From Anthoceros angustus (lineage: Eukaryota > Streptophyta > Anthocerotopsida > Anthocerotales > Anthocerotaceae), in the NCBI GenBank assembly GCA_010909165.1, contig MU008171.1:1320297-1384296 (forward strand): 64,000 nucleotides of DNA, in the 5' to 3' direction. The notes below the pieces were generated by a model that was not told where the DNA came from, did no database searches, and worked only from the letters and a program-made list of their open reading frames with translations. Of the stretch, positions 20,869 to 34,260 are shown piece after piece (the first letter of the stretch is position 1; every line of letters begins with the position of its first letter). The position numbers and the translations under genes were made by a program.

Positions 20869-22796
20869 TGTGGAGTGTGAATTTTGTCTAGGGACACCGT
20901 GAGGTCCACATTCACCCTCAATGTCGTTGTAGGCTTAGGATTCGCCCAAGGGAATGGTTTGTGCCAAGAGACGCTAACTTCTATCACATCGACCTTCACC
21001 TAAGTGACTTACCGCTATTACTTCTTACCTATCTACTCAACTACTACTACCTCCCGACTTGTCTAACTACCATGATCTTATTCCACAACCACAATCTTAT
21101 TCCACGACCACAAATCTTATTCCACGACCGCAAATCTTATTCCACGACGCGTGGCTCACCACCACCGGTAGTTGCTTGACTACCGAGGTGGGTCCCACGC
21201 CAAACCCTAGCGACTTATTTCTCAAGACGCGCCGGATCTCGCCAGGCTACCAGCAGATCGACTTTATTCGCACTCCACACTTCATGCACACACACACCGA
21301 TTCCTAGGGACCAAAGTTCCACAAATCCTCACCGCCACACACACACAAAGGGCGCCACACTCACACAATTTTACAAGGAACTGTTTCCTCTGTGCACACT
21401 TCCACCAACAAAGACCGGTTTGGATTCTTTTGGATCCACACAAATCTCCACCGTTAGTCTCTCAATTAGTTCCCTTCTCAACTCCTCTTACACCTGTGAT
21501 CGCCAGATCTGTTCATCACTCCTTCACCCAATCTTCTCTCTCTCTCTCTCAATTCGCCCAGTGCTTCCAACCATCCACTCAACACTTCTCTCTCAATTTG
21601 AACACAACTTGTGAACAAGGGTGAAGGAAAGAAGAACCCCGGCCAAGGCGTTACGAGCAAGCTCACCCGCGCCAATCCCTTTTCCTCCTCCTCCCAAGAT
21701 TGCTCTATCACCCCTCCCCCCATGGAGCAAGCTCGACCACCCCTAGGAGCGCCTCGCACACCACCTCCTAACCTGGACGTCTCCAACCAGCCATGTGGGG
21801 GATCTCAACCAGAGTTATCTCGATGTGAGGGGCACAACCAAGCCCCTTTATACAATTGTGGGCGCATAGCCACCGACTTTCCAGTCCTAAAAGAACGCCA
21901 AGAGGCGCCTACAATTTCGGACGGCCTTAGGTCCAAGATGGCATCCTATCCAAAGTTCTATTCCTAGGATGCCACTACTCCCCGCCCATGTTATCTCCGC
22001 ACCCTCCGATTTGGTCGCCGCCCTTCGTCCTTGTCTGAATTTATGGGTCCTCCTTCCTCGCTGGTCCGGAAAATCCTCCCATAAACTCTCCACTGTTTTT
22101 CCATGATCCCAAGTCCCAGCTCCTCACCAATCCTCCACCTGACCCTCCAATGGTCCATATTTGGCCATTGGGCAAAAATTTCTGCAACCTTGGGCGCCCG
22201 CAAAACCCTCACGCCTACGCCCAATTGCTGATAACTCGCCTAATCTCCAACTTGGTCCCCCTGTGGTTTCTTCCTTCCAGATCATGAGCTCCGCCGCCAC
22301 GGGCTGCCCTTCTCCTCGCGAGCTCGTGCCGCCGTGATCGTCTGAGCTACTGCCGCGCCGTGCCTTTCCGAGTTCCCTTAGGGTTATATTTCCCGCCTAC
22401 CGCACGGCTTCCACCACTTCTTCCGCGACCGCTCCTTCCTTCCACGACCGCCCCCGCCCGCCAACCGCTTCAAACATAGTCCCCGACACCCGACCACACA
22501 CACCAACTACCGGTTGGTTCGACCTCTAGCCTACGGACAAATATGGGGACCCCCCCCATATATAGGCCTTTCTATTAAATATTCCAAGACCAAAGGCCAA
22601 GGAGTATCGAGTTCATAGTCCAAGGACCGATTATTATTTAACCCAGAAACAACCCAAAACTCATAGGCCAAGGACACTTTCTACTATAAATATCCCTTCC
22701 TACTCATAACCTAGCTCTTCTTGACACCAAACTTAAAAAAACAAAAATCACTCAAAGACACAATCCAGGGGAGTTTCCAATACCGGATCGTTTACA
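20869..22796 (-). repeat. B2 3' LTR
   Basis: 1.93 kb, ending at TTTACA before the purine tract. Same internal 20-bp array as B1. Confidence 0.88.
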
Positions 22797-22828
22797 TACT
22801 CCCTTCTCATTTGTTGGCGCCCGCCAAC
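22797..22828 (-). promoter_or_regulatory. B2 polypurine tract and stop-codon hairpin
   Basis: Minus-strand AAATGAGAAGGGAGTA touches the LTR. GTTGGCG/CGCCAAC (22813-22828) keeps its full 7-bp stem although its loop is two bases shorter than in B1. Confidence 0.72.
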
Positions 22829-23332
22829 TCATGTGTAATATTTCTTGACTCTCCAACCGCTGACTGTTGGTAGGGTCGCCTCTAACTGTTGGAGCTGTAT
22901 GGAGCCATTTGCGAAAACTTCAAGGACTTTATATGGCCCCATCCATCGAAGGTGAAGCTTGCCTGGAAAGTGCATATATCTGTTGTCATATGGTAGGTCC
23001 AAGTCACGAGGTACCACCCACAACCTTTCTCTTCCGTCCGGTCCCTCCTGATATAAGCTGTCTCTGTGGCGGACAAATGGACTCGAATAATGCACTGAGG
23101 CATGCTGTTGTTGCCTTGAAAGGTCCGAGGGGATGCTGCCCGATTCCAGGAACTCAAATATTTCTGAATAAGTAGGCCTGGTGTATCCGGATCTCCCCTT
23201 CTCATTTACTGCCGTACCACCATCACTTGCCTCTTCTCGCGTGCCGCTTCCTCCATCTCGCCAACAACGCTTCATCGGGAACAGAACTTCCACATCCGTC
23301 CCACCACCTTCCACGGCTGCTCCACCTTCCAC
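22829..23332 (-). CDS. B2 linker and integrase C-terminal tail
   Basis: A 167-residue open frame, longer than in B1. It has a charged, Gly-rich start, RPTYSEIFEFLES, then PGKLHLRWMGPYKVLEVFA and GWRVKKYY at the end. The join of linker and tail in one frame supports the view that the missing pol core is a real deletion rather than a sequencing gap. Confidence 0.7.
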   Translation of the reverse strand: MEGGAAVEGGGTDVEVLFPMKRCWRDGGSGTREEASDGGTAVNEKGRSGYTRPTYSEIFEFLESGSIPSDLSRQQQHASVHYSSPFVRHRDSLYQEGPDGRERLWVVPRDLDLPYDNRYMHFPGKLHLRWMGPYKVLEVFANGSIQLQQLEATLPTVSGWRVKKYYT

Positions 23333-23489
23333 TACCGCAGAGTACCTTCCACACCGTCGTCAATTCACTCCATAACAACCCACCAGTGATGGAGTGGGGA
23401 ATGTCTCTTCGATAGTCCCGCTCTTCATCCGACCAAGAAATGTGGGCAAACGGAACTTCTCTTTCTCATCCTCCTCCCCAAATGTGTCT

Positions 23490-23910
23490 TCTGGAGGTAT
23501 AGCCATCTGCTGTATGCCTCTCCTGCGTCGTATCTCGACTCCAAGATAAACATATCCTCCCTTCCTTAACCTTGGGGTCCCAGAGGTTTGAAGCCCACTT
23601 CCTTCCTTGCCCACTTGAAGGTACAGCCCCCATACATCCACGTCCGCCAATCAAAACGCGTCATATCCGGGAGCTTTACTTGATGACCACATAGTCCATA
23701 AGGTGCGGAATGGTACCAATATGGGTTAGAACTCCGCCGCTCCCACGGTGTCATCTCGGACATGTCCGCAAGACGCAGACCTTGGATGTGTGTTCTATCT
23801 CCAAACTTCCGAGTGTCCTCCGTCATGATGTTGACCCTGCACCCGAATCCGAGGTACTTTCTTGATAACGCATCCCGAGATTTCTATCTGCAGCTCCATG
23901 GACCTTGGTC
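23490..23910 (-). CDS. B2 aspartic protease
   Basis: DSGAG at 23849-23835 in one frame, and MTEDTRKFGDRTHIQGLRLADMS in the next (from 23826). The +1/-1 step between them sits at the same base as in B1. Confidence 0.63.
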
Positions 23911-26270
23911 ACCATGGCCACCATGTTCACGGCAAGGGGCCTCGGCCTTGTTTTGGGAAGGGTCCGCCTCTTCTTGGGTTGTGCCTTCAATGCCACCGGA
24001 TCTGGCGGTACCTCGGATTGTCCCCGAAGCGTCCAAATGTTATCATGAATTTTTGGTCCATGATGGCCTCCGCGATTGAAAGGGCCATTTGTGTTCTCCT
24101 TCTCGGCCAACCCCACTCGTTCAACAACCACGAGCTTGTGTGTCAAAGGACGGCCGTGGGGTTGGGTGGGCAGAGGTGGTGTGTGGTGTGGTCTGCTTCC
24201 TCTCGGATCATCTCCATGACTTCCTTCGACATCCGGCGGAAACGCCTAACTCATCCTTTTTCTCTCCCGCTGGTTTTCGCGATGTGTCGACTCGAGTTCC
24301 ACTCCTCCCTCCCTTTCTTCGCATCATCCTCGAACTGCGGTTCGGCTAAGGAGTTACATCGTGGTGCCCCCAAAATCGCAGTGGGTGGCGTTATGCCTTG
24401 CCCCCGTCCACCGGATTCGCATGCCTCCTTTTTCCGCCCTCCCCTCCCCGTTGGCATTTTGTGGCCGGACCCTTTCCTTCCTCGCCGATGAAGACGACTT
24501 CCTCCTCACCTCCGATGTTGGAGGCTCCAATCTTCCTTCTTTCTTTTCTTCCCTGCTCCCTTCAGGGTGTCCCTTCTCGCTCCTCCGTGTTCCATGGCGG
24601 AGTTTCATACCCACTATCCATATCCCCAAACCTCTTCTCAAGATTGGCCTCGGAATCCTCCCATACGCCATGAGCGCATCTTCGACTTGCATCATGTAAC
24701 GGATTTTGCAGAGGTGGTGGGTTGCAGAACGGGTTGAGCAATCCTCATATTTCTTTTCGGTCGACAGAGATTTGCCACATCGATTGCTTGCAATCCACAT
24801 GCCTCTCAAAATCACCATTCCTGGCGAGATGCTAAGGGCAGCTGGCAAGATGCCGAATCCTCGGCAATTGTAACGAATGGCACTCATTTGCCCGGGTTCC
24901 TTGCCATCGATTGCGAATGCCCATGTGGAGTTTCGCAAACTTGAGGGTACAAAGTCTTGGTACAAATCGGTGTCGCCTCTTGAATTTGGTATGTATCTTC
25001 CAAGCACATCTCCTCCTCCTCTTCCTCGTAGCCATGCACCTTCGTTTGATTCGACCTCGAGTGCCCTCCGCAAGTTGAGCAGAGAGTCGCGCTCCCAGCC
25101 CTTCTCCTCGTGGTCTTTTATGGCATTGAGATGAAGTTTCTCGTTTGGCCATCATTTCCTCCATCTTGTTCCCTGTTGCTCCACCTTTTTGGCTGCTTTT
25201 CCACCTCTCTTCTCACCGCTCCGTCCTTCTTTGCATACCAGCTCCTTTCTCCGCGGCCTTAGTTCCCACTCATTTTTCGCTTCCTCTTCTCCCTCTTACG
25301 CGCTCATCTCCCGACGAATCTTCCTCCGAGCTATCACGGTCTCTTCTTCCGTGGAACTATCCGAGGAGTCTGTGAGAGCTATCTTCCTCCGTGGAACTGC
25401 CATCATCGGAGGATGAGTAGTACTTCTTCTTCTTCTGGATTTCTTCTTGTCTCCATCCCTTCTTGATTTCTTTTCCTCCGCATTGGACTCCTCGTAGTTC
25501 AGTATCCTTGATCGCCGATCCAAGTCTTTCTCACCTTGAGACGACGTGCTTTCCCACCCCGGACCTCTCGCGAACCAACGCCATTAACTGAGTGAGGTCC
25601 AAGACGATCACGCCGTGGAACCTTTCCACATAAGCTTGCGGTCTCCTTCTTCCCTCTCGCCCCTCGAGTTTGGACAAGACATATCCTTCCACATCAACTC
25701 CTCTAACCTTTCACAAAAGCCTCTTCAAGGCCCCAAAGGTAGTTGGGGTGTGGAAGAAGCAGATACTCGCTTGTACCACTTGGCCGCCTGCGCAAGACTC
25801 CATAGAACAATTGGGCACGTTGCATCCTACCTCGGTGGCGTCGCCACTCAAACGCCGACAAACTCGTCGGGATCCTCGTGGCCCTTCTTCTCTCCATACA
25901 ACGGGTAAGATTGCTTAGTGGTAACAACTACCGGAGTAGTAGTCATAGCTACCGTGGTAGTACTTTCAACGATCATGTAGCGGATCAACTACCCTGCCCG
26001 ATCGGCTTCTACATTCAAAAGTTTGACCGGATGCCGAGGCAACTGAACGGAGATTGAAAGGCGGGGTCGGGTTGGGGTACCTGGGCCCTTGTACCGTTTC
26101 CGTAGCCGAGAGTTGGGAATCTGAGTCGGATCGGGTCCGATCTCGATTCCTGACCGCCCTCTTCCTCGTCCGTCCTCCCCCGCGCCTCGTGACTCTCTCG
26201 CAACCTTTCCGCTGCTTGGCTGCTTGCCGCGTTTCCCACTAATCGCTCTTCACCCGAGGCATCCATCTAT
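23911..26270 (-). CDS. B2 Gag-like region
   Basis: Same composition as the B1 region: charged coiled-coil-like part (about 25164-24990), Ser/Asp-rich tract (about 25430-25330) and the segment near 25740-25700. Broken at different points from B1. Confidence 0.47.
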
Positions 26271-26330
26271 CAATCTAGTAATGCTAGACTCTACTTAGGC
26301 TATGGTTAGTTCTACCACGTCCTTGATGAT

Positions 26331-26349
26331 TTCATTCCAAGCGCCAAAA
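26331..26349 (-). promoter_or_regulatory. B2 primer-binding site, damaged
   Basis: Minus strand reads CCACA-TTT-TGGCGC-TTGGAATG. Six bases present in B1 (around CGTTCG) are missing, which would weaken tRNA priming if real. Confidence 0.55.
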
Positions 26350-28251
26350 TGTGGAGTGTGAATTTGTGTCAGGGTGAGGTCCACATTCACCCTCAATGTC
26401 GTAGGCTTAGGATTCGCTCCCAAGGGAATGGTTTGTGCCAAGAGACGCTAACTTCTATCACTCGACCTTCACCTAAGTCGACTTACTATTACTCCTCTTA
26501 CCTATCTACTCAACTACTACCTCCGACTTGTCTAACTACCACATCTTATTCCACAACCACAATCTTATTCCACGACCACAAATCTTATTCCACGAATCTT
26601 ATTCCACGCGGTGGCTCTCACCACTCACCGGTAGTAGTTGCTTGACTACCGAGGTGGGTCCCACGCCAAACCCTAGCGACTTATTTCCGACGGCGCCATG
26701 GATCCGCCACGCAGGCTACCACGTGCATGACGACTTTATTCGCACTCCACACTTCATGCACACACACCGATTCCTAGGGACCAAAGTTCCACAAATCCTC
26801 ACCGCCACACACACACAAGGCGCCACACTCACAATTTTACAAGGAACTGTTTCCTCTTGCACACTTCCACGACCGGTTTGGATTCTTTTGGATCCACACA
26901 AATCTCCACTAGTCTCTCAATTAGTTCCCTTCTCAACTCCTCTTACACCTGTGATCTGATGTATTCATCACTCCTTCACCCAATCTTCTCTCTCTCTCTC
27001 TCTCCCTCAATTCCCCAGGCTTCCAACCATCCACTCAACACTTCTCTCTCAATTTGAACACAACTCGGGAACAAGGGTGAAGGAAAGAAGAACCCCGGCC
27101 ACGGCACGAGCAAGCTCCGCCCGCGCCAATCCCTTGGTTTCCTCCTCCTTTGCAAGATTGCTCTATCACCCCTCCTCCCCGGGCGGAGCAAGCTCTGACC
27201 ACCCCTAGGAGCGCCTCACACACCTCCGCTAACCTGGACGTCTCCAACCAGCGTGCAGCGTGGGGATCTCAACCAGAGTTATCGATGTGAGGGGCACAAC
27301 CAAGCCCCTTTATACAATTGTCTCATAGCCACCGACTTTCCAGTCCTAAAAGCCGAACGCCAAGAGGCGCCTACAATTTGGACGGCCTTAGGTCCAAGAT
27401 GGCATCCTATCCAAAGTTCTATTCCTAGGATGCCACTACTCCCCGCCCATGTTATCTCCGCACCCCTCCGATTTGGTCCCGGCCCTTCGTCCTTTGCTGA
27501 ATTTATGGGTCCTCCTTCCTCGTTCGATCCGGAAAATCCTCCCATAAACTCTCCAGTTTTTCCATGATCCCAAGTCCCAGCCTCCCTCACCAATCCTCCA
27601 CCTCGGACCCTCCAATGGTCCATATTTGGCCATTGGCGCCAAATTTCGCTGCAACCTTGGGCGCCATGCTCGCAAAACCCTCACGCCTCACAATTGCTGA
27701 TAACTCGCCTAATCTCCAACTTGGTCAATCCCCTGTGGTTTCTTCCTTCCAGAATCATGAGCTCACGCCGCCACTGCTGCCTTACCTGCGAGTGCCTCGT
27801 CGAATCGTCTGAGCTACCGCCGCTCGTGCCTTCCGAGTTCCCTTAGGGTTATATTTCAAAACTACCGCAACCGCTACCACTTCTTCTTCCGACCGCTCCT
27901 TCCTTCCACGACCCACGCCGCCAACCGTCTTGAAACATAGTCCCGACACCCCACCACACACCACTCAACTCCTTGGTTCGACCTCTAGCCTACTAAATAT
28001 GGGGACCGCCCATATATAGGCCTTTTATTAAATATTCCAAGACCAAAGGCCAAGGAGTATCGAGTTCATAGTCCAAGGACCGATTATTATTTAACCCAAA
28101 ACAACCCCAAAACTCATAGGCCAAGGACACTTTCTACTATAAATATCCCTTCCTACTCATAACCTAGCTCTTCTTGACACCAAACTTAACAAAAACAAAA
28201 ATCACTCAAAGACACAATCCAATGTGGAGTTTCCAATACCGATCGCTTACA
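26350..28251 (-). repeat. B2 5' LTR
   Basis: 1.90 kb, ending CGCTTACA next to AAGTG (28252-28256). Confidence 0.88.
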
Positions 28252-28256
28252 AAGTG
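28252..28256. repeat. Target-site duplication of B2, right copy (AAGTG)
   Basis: Pairs with 20864-20868. Confidence 0.92.
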
Positions 28257-29180
28257 CCACCTACACAAATCCCATGGCTCGCTCATATTGTGGGCTACTT
28301 CATTTCCTTCGTGTCCAGCACCATGCCTTCCTCCTTTCCTAAATGCATAGATCACCTTGCCTTGACGAGTGGCCATGCCCTTCTTGGTTTTCCCACCACG
28401 CTCACCGGGTAGTGGGGTAACTTGTCTCCCTTGCGAATGGTGACCGGCTGCCCCGACCTGTGATGTCATCTACACAAGGCTGCTTCCGTATCATTAACCG
28501 CCGGTGATGCCTTAGGTTGTCACACCGCCCACATTAGTCCGTGGTTACGCACCCGATGTGCATATGAGCCGGCCGCACAAAGATCCACACTAAGCTCTTC
28601 CCCAGCCAACTTCTCGAAGTTGCCCATATTGTTTCCGAACACCCTCACGTCACGAAAGCACCACACACGCCAAGCACACATACCAAATAGGGTTGTCGCT
28701 TGCACTTCAAGATCCGAATGACTTCCACCGCTAGTTCCATGCCATTCGAGCCACGGCCACCAAAAGTTTTGCATTCCATCCCGCAATCAACATATCCACT
28801 GCACCCAATGGCTTCAATTTGACGCTTCCTACCAATAAGATATCGCAGTAGCACCGCTGCATCCTTGATTGCCTCTCGCCATCAACGCGGGGTACTCCTT
28901 TGCACCGAATGATTCTCGGTCCCGCCACCGTGACGCGCCTTTCATCCAAATTTCACATGTGTATTTTTTTATCCAAATGCCACCTCAAAGATCGCCTAAC
29001 CTTGTCGATCCCGAGCAAAGCTCCATCGATGAATGCCCCGCCCGCTTCCATCGAATCACTTTATTGTTGATCCGGCAGCTTTTAGCCGGATTCAAAACCG
29101 CATCTTCTGTAGGCTGCCTCGGGCACACACGTTAAGGGACACTCCCGAGCCCCTCCTGGATGTGTTCTCGTGGCCGCACC
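28257..29180 (-). CDS. Family A (A2) methyltransferase, part before the B2 insertion
   Basis: Same motif order as A1. A one-base loss in the GATGGAATGC word puts the motif IV cysteine (28773-28771) in a different frame from DMLIAGW. The AGSYAHRVRN motif VIII is intact in its own frame near 28570-28540. Confidence 0.65.
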
Positions 29181-29359
29181 AATCACGGGTGTTCCCGACA
29201 TGTGCAAGCACCTCTCGTGGTCATCCAAGTCTCTTCCTCATCGCTCTTCTGCTTCCCACACACCCCGTGAACGCCTCAACAAGCATGCGGTGACCGCACG
29301 GCTGTTTTTCCCGCCTCCTCATGCTTTTTAATTATGGCTATGTGCGAAGTCCCCTGCCT

Positions 29360-29720
29360 CGCCATCATGTCTCAGAATGCCACCGAATGTAGTGGGTCTA
29401 CTCCCATTGTCGGTCCGTGTGGCGCCCAAGCAAAGACATCATAATGTCTTGCGTTAGATACCAAGCAATGAACCTCAATGACCAAGCATCCTCGTGTCCG
29501 GCTTGAGCTCTATGCGAATCGGATCCCGTGGTGATCCCCATCACTTGCTCTTGGTACCTGTGGACGTGGTGATGCGACCTCACATGGCCTCTTCCATATC
29601 CTCACCGTATACTAAACTCCTTTTGTGTCAATGACCAAGTTTTAACTGCTGGCCGTTGTCTTCCTTGAATTCTCGGCCTTACGCTTATTGTGAGAGCTCG
29701 AGCTTTCACCGCTCAGCAAC
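29360..29720 (-). CDS. Family A (A2) protease-like domain
   Basis: Counterpart of 9050-9425, broken by indels. The strand before D-x-L-L-G is recognisable near 29480-29440. Confidence 0.42.
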
Positions 29721-30444
29721 GCTTGGTCTCCCACTTCTCAAAGATTTCATCCACGCATTTCCACACCTCATCATCCACCTTTGCAACATAATAATAAAGG
29801 TCCGCTGTCCACGAGGCGGTGATAATCGACCTTAGGTCCATGCTTACCGCATCCCACTTGGGAACCCCGCCAGCCAAGCATATATCTCCAACTTCCAGCC
29901 TAAGTCACACTTCACCCCATCAACTAGCCTCGGCCTTCATCTCGCTTTGATGTACCTCACACGGTTGATGAAAGTAAAAATCTTCCTAGCATCCGCAATG
30001 GTGTTGTGATCAGTGGCAACCTCATCTCCTCATGTGTGAGGCCAGCAATAACATATGCATCCATCCACCTATACTCTTGAACCAATGGATACATGTCGGC
30101 TAGTCTAGATCTGGCCTGGAAGGAATGATTCCCTCCCAATACATAAAATTTGTAAACCCCCCATTCCACCTTATCCATGTCAAAGAAGTTCTTGTTGGGA
30201 CATCATGGGTCTATACGACAATCATTGGCAAAGACACCAACCACCACCCACGTGGAATGCTTCATCTTTTACATCAAAGCCTCCACTCAAGCCAGTCTAG
30301 CTTACGCTTGAACCGACAAAGTTCTTCCGGCGATCTACAACTGATGGATGCAGCTTTAACGTGGACTCCTGCACTCTTTCCCGCAATTGCCTCTTGATGA
30401 GAATCATATACAAGCTCAAGCAATATGTGTTGCATTACATTCAT
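29721..30444 (-). CDS. Family A (A2) Gag
   Basis: Start Met at 30444-30442, as in A1. MYPLVQEYRWMDAYVIAG and neighbouring segments are present. Almost identical to A1. Confidence 0.57.
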
Positions 30445-30970
30445 AATAGAAAGTACATGCCTTTATGTAGGCAAGGTTGTTGTAACCAATAAGTGGTTGT
30501 AACAACTAACCAATTAAATAACTACTAAAAGAAACTACCTAGAGCCCTAAGGACTAAATTAATTATTAAGTGCTAGGTGCCCTAGTGAAGAGTGCCTAAT
30601 AGTAAGCTATTTTATCACTCCCACTCACTATGAACTAGGGTGATTTTCCGACTAAAAAAGAGGTCAAGGAAAACTAGTCTAGCAAAAACTAGTCCCTAAC
30701 TAAACTTTACTTAAAAGCATAAAGTAAAACTTAAACTAAAAACTGAAAGTAATAATCACTATTAAAATAAATCCCACTTAAGGAGAACTGTGGTGAGAAA
30801 CTAATAACCCAACTTAAGTAATTAGGTTGAATTAAAACTAATTAAATTGTATTTAAAGGAATTTATATAGGGAAATTCCAGAAAATAGCCTAATTTCCGA
30901 AAAGGAAAATCAAAAGGATAATAGGTAATACCCTCCTTCCTCCACTTCGCGACTCGATAAAAAGTTTTGG
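30445..30970 (-). promoter_or_regulatory. Family A (A2) leader and promoter
   Basis: Minus-strand TATATAAA at 30869-30862 and the same AT-rich leader as A1. Confidence 0.48.
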
Positions 30971-31927
30971 TGGTGGTACATGCAGTCCGATGGCGATGGC
31001 AGAGGGATGGCCACCGCAGCAGGCGCCCAATCCCCGCCCACGGGAGGAGGCGCCACGCAGCACCATCGCGCCTCGCCCAGAGCCCCGCCTCTCTCCGCCA
31101 CGCGCCGCGCCGTAGGTCAGGCACGCCTTCCGCCTAACTGTCCAATCCGGCCCCGGCGCGCGACGCCCACGCTTTGCTGGGCGCCACAAGAAGGACAGAG
31201 GGCGCCCCCACCACGATGCCCATAGTCGATATGAAGAGCCTCTCCACACCTCACTGCATTTCGCACTTTCGTAAAGAAACCTCGCATCTATCATTGATCC
31301 GACTCATCCTCGGAGGATGAAGTCAAAATGTATGCCTAAGGATGCTATTTATATATTTACTATATTTATTTTCTCAAAGACATATGAGGAGGGCGCCCAA
31401 GGCCCATGGGGGGTGTGTTAGGGCCGGCCGGGCGCCTATGGCCAAGGCATGGCGTAGGTAGGGGGCGCTGCACCCAAGGGAGGGCAGGCGTCAGGGGCGC
31501 CGCCGGCCGCCCATGGGCAAGGTGTGTTAGGGGAGGGCGCACGAACGGCGACACAAGGTGGTGGGGAGGACGCCGGCCGGGCCGCGCCATGGGCGGTGTG
31601 GGAGGGCGCCGGCCGTCATGAGCAGAGCATCTGGGGGAGGCACCCGGGCCGGGCCTCCCCTAGCTCCACCTCCCGCACTGACGGGTGGTGCAGGAGGCGC
31701 GGCCGGGCCGCGCCCGCCTCACAGATCGCCTGTAGGGCCCACGGGTGGCAGAGGAGGGCGCCGGCGCCTCCGCCACGCCAACCACCAGTGGGCAACGGTG
31801 GGCGCTTAGCGAGGGCGCCCGACCGCCGGCGCCTCCTCCACGCGCCACCCGCTTGGGTCTACGATGGGTGGTGCGTGAGGGAGGCGGCGGCCGCTCACGC
31901 CTCCGCTCGCGCCTCCACCACGGGCAT
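30971..31927. repeat. Spacer and GC-rich repeat block G3
   Basis: GC-rich spacer (30975-31215), AT-rich strip ending TATTTATTTTCTCAAAGAC (about 31360-31381), then a GC block to 31927. It lies between the divergently pointing 5' ends of A2 and C2. No gene recognised. Confidence 0.6.
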
Positions 31928-32440
31928 TGACGTGAAACTGATGCTAGGAACTAACTCTAGAAGCTAGGGCTTAGCAAGTAGGTTTTGTTAGCTTAGTTTA
32001 ACTGGTACCGAGCATTACTAAATGCCCTTAAACAGAAAGTCGGAAATAACCCGCAAAATGGCCAAGCTTGGGCCAGTCTCCTCTCACACGGTGGGAGAAA
32101 GCGTATATGATCACTCCAATCCAAGAGGATGCACCAAGAGTGGTGGTGCATCGTATCACGACGCAAGGTGGTTGCAAGGCGGTTATGGAGCACAAGACCA
32201 AGGCGGCGGAAGGCGCTTGTCAAGTCCCTAGGAGGAACGCTAGCTAAACACACGCAATTTTGTTGTTGTCGAATTTCTAGGTCAGAATGCAAAGACCTGT
32301 GTATGCGCTGCTCAAAGATTGTGGCAATGTGTAATGTGTGTTCATGGGACTTATCAGCTCTAGGCAGCCCGTGTAGGGCAGCCCTTTAATTTTCTCGAAT
32401 CGAAGTGAGCATCAAGACATGTGAGCGCCCGGTGCATGTC
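31928..32440 (+). repeat. C2 5' terminal repeat (putative LTR)
   Basis: Starts TGACGTGAAAC. It is closer to the C1 copy than to its own 3' partner at 40020-40524. The two C2 ends differ at several indels (for example GAGGATGCACC versus CAGGATGCACC). Confidence 0.6.
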
Positions 32441-33640
32441 TACTTTACAACCGCTCGAGAAGCATTCAACTTGATTCTGCCTTGGCCTGGAGCAGGAGGA
32501 GTCTGCACCCACGGGTCAGCTTGACCCCCTATGGGCTTGACGTGGTGTGCATTTTGCTAGGGTTTCGTGCATGGTCGATTGTCAGGACTTGTTGGGTTTT
32601 ACGGCTCAAGGGTGCTGGGTGCGGATTTTCCAGGCCAGCTGTGTGCCCGCTGCCGCACAACTCAAGGCCCTCTCATAATTTTTGAGTCCTCCCATGTCTC
32701 AACCGCAGCAAGTTTCCACGGCCGTCCAGAGCTCATAGCGATCGCCACACGAGGTTGCTTTCAATTTGCATACCATCTTGTTTGCCTCGTTGAGACGAAT
32801 CCGTTGGTATCATTTTTGTCTACTTTCGAGTGAGAAACAGGTGGACTGAATGCCTGGGAGAAGTTGATCACTAAGGGTTTTAGTTGGGGAATTTGGCTAT
32901 GTGCACCAACACTTCTCTTGTCGGGTAGGTGCTGGGTCTTGTACAGCACGAGCACGAGGAGTGAGTCGCTGAACAGGCTGAGGATTCTCGCGGTGAGTGA
33001 GGCATCGAAAAAGCTTGAGGTAGGGGAGGATCCGAGTTGCGATTGGCGTGTTCGGTTTGTGTTTCACACCGATTCGCAGCTAAGGTTTTCCTCCGCACCG
33101 ACAATTGATGCTGGCTTCCTTGACTCATCGGCCGATTACATGGGGCATGCCACCGTGAAGAGGGAGATAGCCCACTGCATCGCTTGAACGAGGGACGTGC
33201 CACCTGTGGTTTTCGTGAGAAGGAGAAGGGCACCACACAAGATTTGTCCTTAGAGGACCTACCAGCAGGAGCCCGGACAAGGATCCTTTGGCACCAGGGG
33301 TTAGCTGGTCCCCACTTACCTTGTGCAGTGACTATAAGGAGGAGCAGGTGCAGTGGGAGTGCACCGCTGGAGGGTCGGGATTAGGCCTTTCCTCGTGGCT
33401 CGCCCGCATTTATCATGTAAGACCTGTGGCAAGAGGACCTGCCCTGTGATTCCGACACGATGGAAGGAGGGCCAAATGGCTGAGAAATTCGGGCCAGAAC
33501 ACAATCGTTGAGGGATTTTAGGAGTCAATGAGGCAATTAGGGTCAAGTTCAAACATGGGGCGATAACCACCTCTACATGTTCGAATCTATCAAGATACAT
33601 GGTGATGAGGCCTCGGATTTGTATGAAGCCCACCAAGCGA
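32441..33640 (+). other. C2 leader and pre-Gag region
   Basis: Without module D this is the uninterrupted form of the C1 leader. It carries a 107-codon frame (32864-33187) identical to that in C1. In C3 the matching part reads KQWMNAREKLITKGFSWGN, which looks protein-like. It may be an N-terminal Gag extension or upstream frame. Not recognised. Confidence 0.4.
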
Positions 33641-34240
33641 GCCGACCTCAACTACTACCGCCTCCAATCCATTATTCCAAGGGCACTGCAGATGGATAAT
33701 GCCAAGTCGGGTCAAGTGATGCACCACAGCCATATCTGGCAGTGCCGCCACTTGCCCGCCACCCACCGTGATGCCTCCTCTCACGGCCACAGAGGACACA
33801 CCACGCAGGGATTGATGAATTCATACACACCCCCAAATATGCCAACCTGTGGAAGAGTTCATGAAGATCCTCGAGAAGGCTTTTCCACTCAAGACTGAGA
33901 AGATTGGAGTCAAGCTTTGCACGGGAAAGGGAGACACCCAGATGTGTTTCCGTAGGTCGCAAAAGCGAGATGGGACCTGCATGCTCTGCACAAGAAGCGT
34001 GGAGAAATTCCTCACCTTGAGGGTGATCACCGTTTACCATGTTGTCCTCACTTGTGGATAAGTATGGCGATGCCTATACTTTGCAGCACATGAGGAAGCG
34101 GAGAAGAAAGAGATTGCTTACTGCCTTCTCCTCCAAGCATTCCAAGGCCTTCCACCATTATCAAGGCATGTTTTCAAGCAAGGTCACGCCTGGGAACTTC
34201 TTCAAGGACTACACCAGCTAAGCGCCAAGGCGGAGCAATG
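33641..34240 (+). CDS. Family C (C2) Gag capsid region
   Basis: Contains VEEF/MEEFMKILEKAFPLKT from about 33849, then segments around VEKFLTL, LVDKYGDAYTL and the AEKKE word near 34095-34110. The helical pattern and position before a zinc knuckle fit a retrotransposon capsid. Several frame changes. C3 has the same pieces. Confidence 0.65.
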
Positions 34241-34260
34241 AGGATCATAGCCACATGGCC

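Larger units (their letters stand above)
20869..28251 (-). mobile_element. B2: second copy of the non-autonomous LTR element, in A2
   Basis: Same site, orientation and 5-bp duplication as B1, with LTRs at 20869-22796 and 26350-28251. Because a random second insertion at the same base is very unlikely, B2 and B1 most likely descend from one insertion copied together with its host A element. They differ mainly by small indels. Confidence 0.87.
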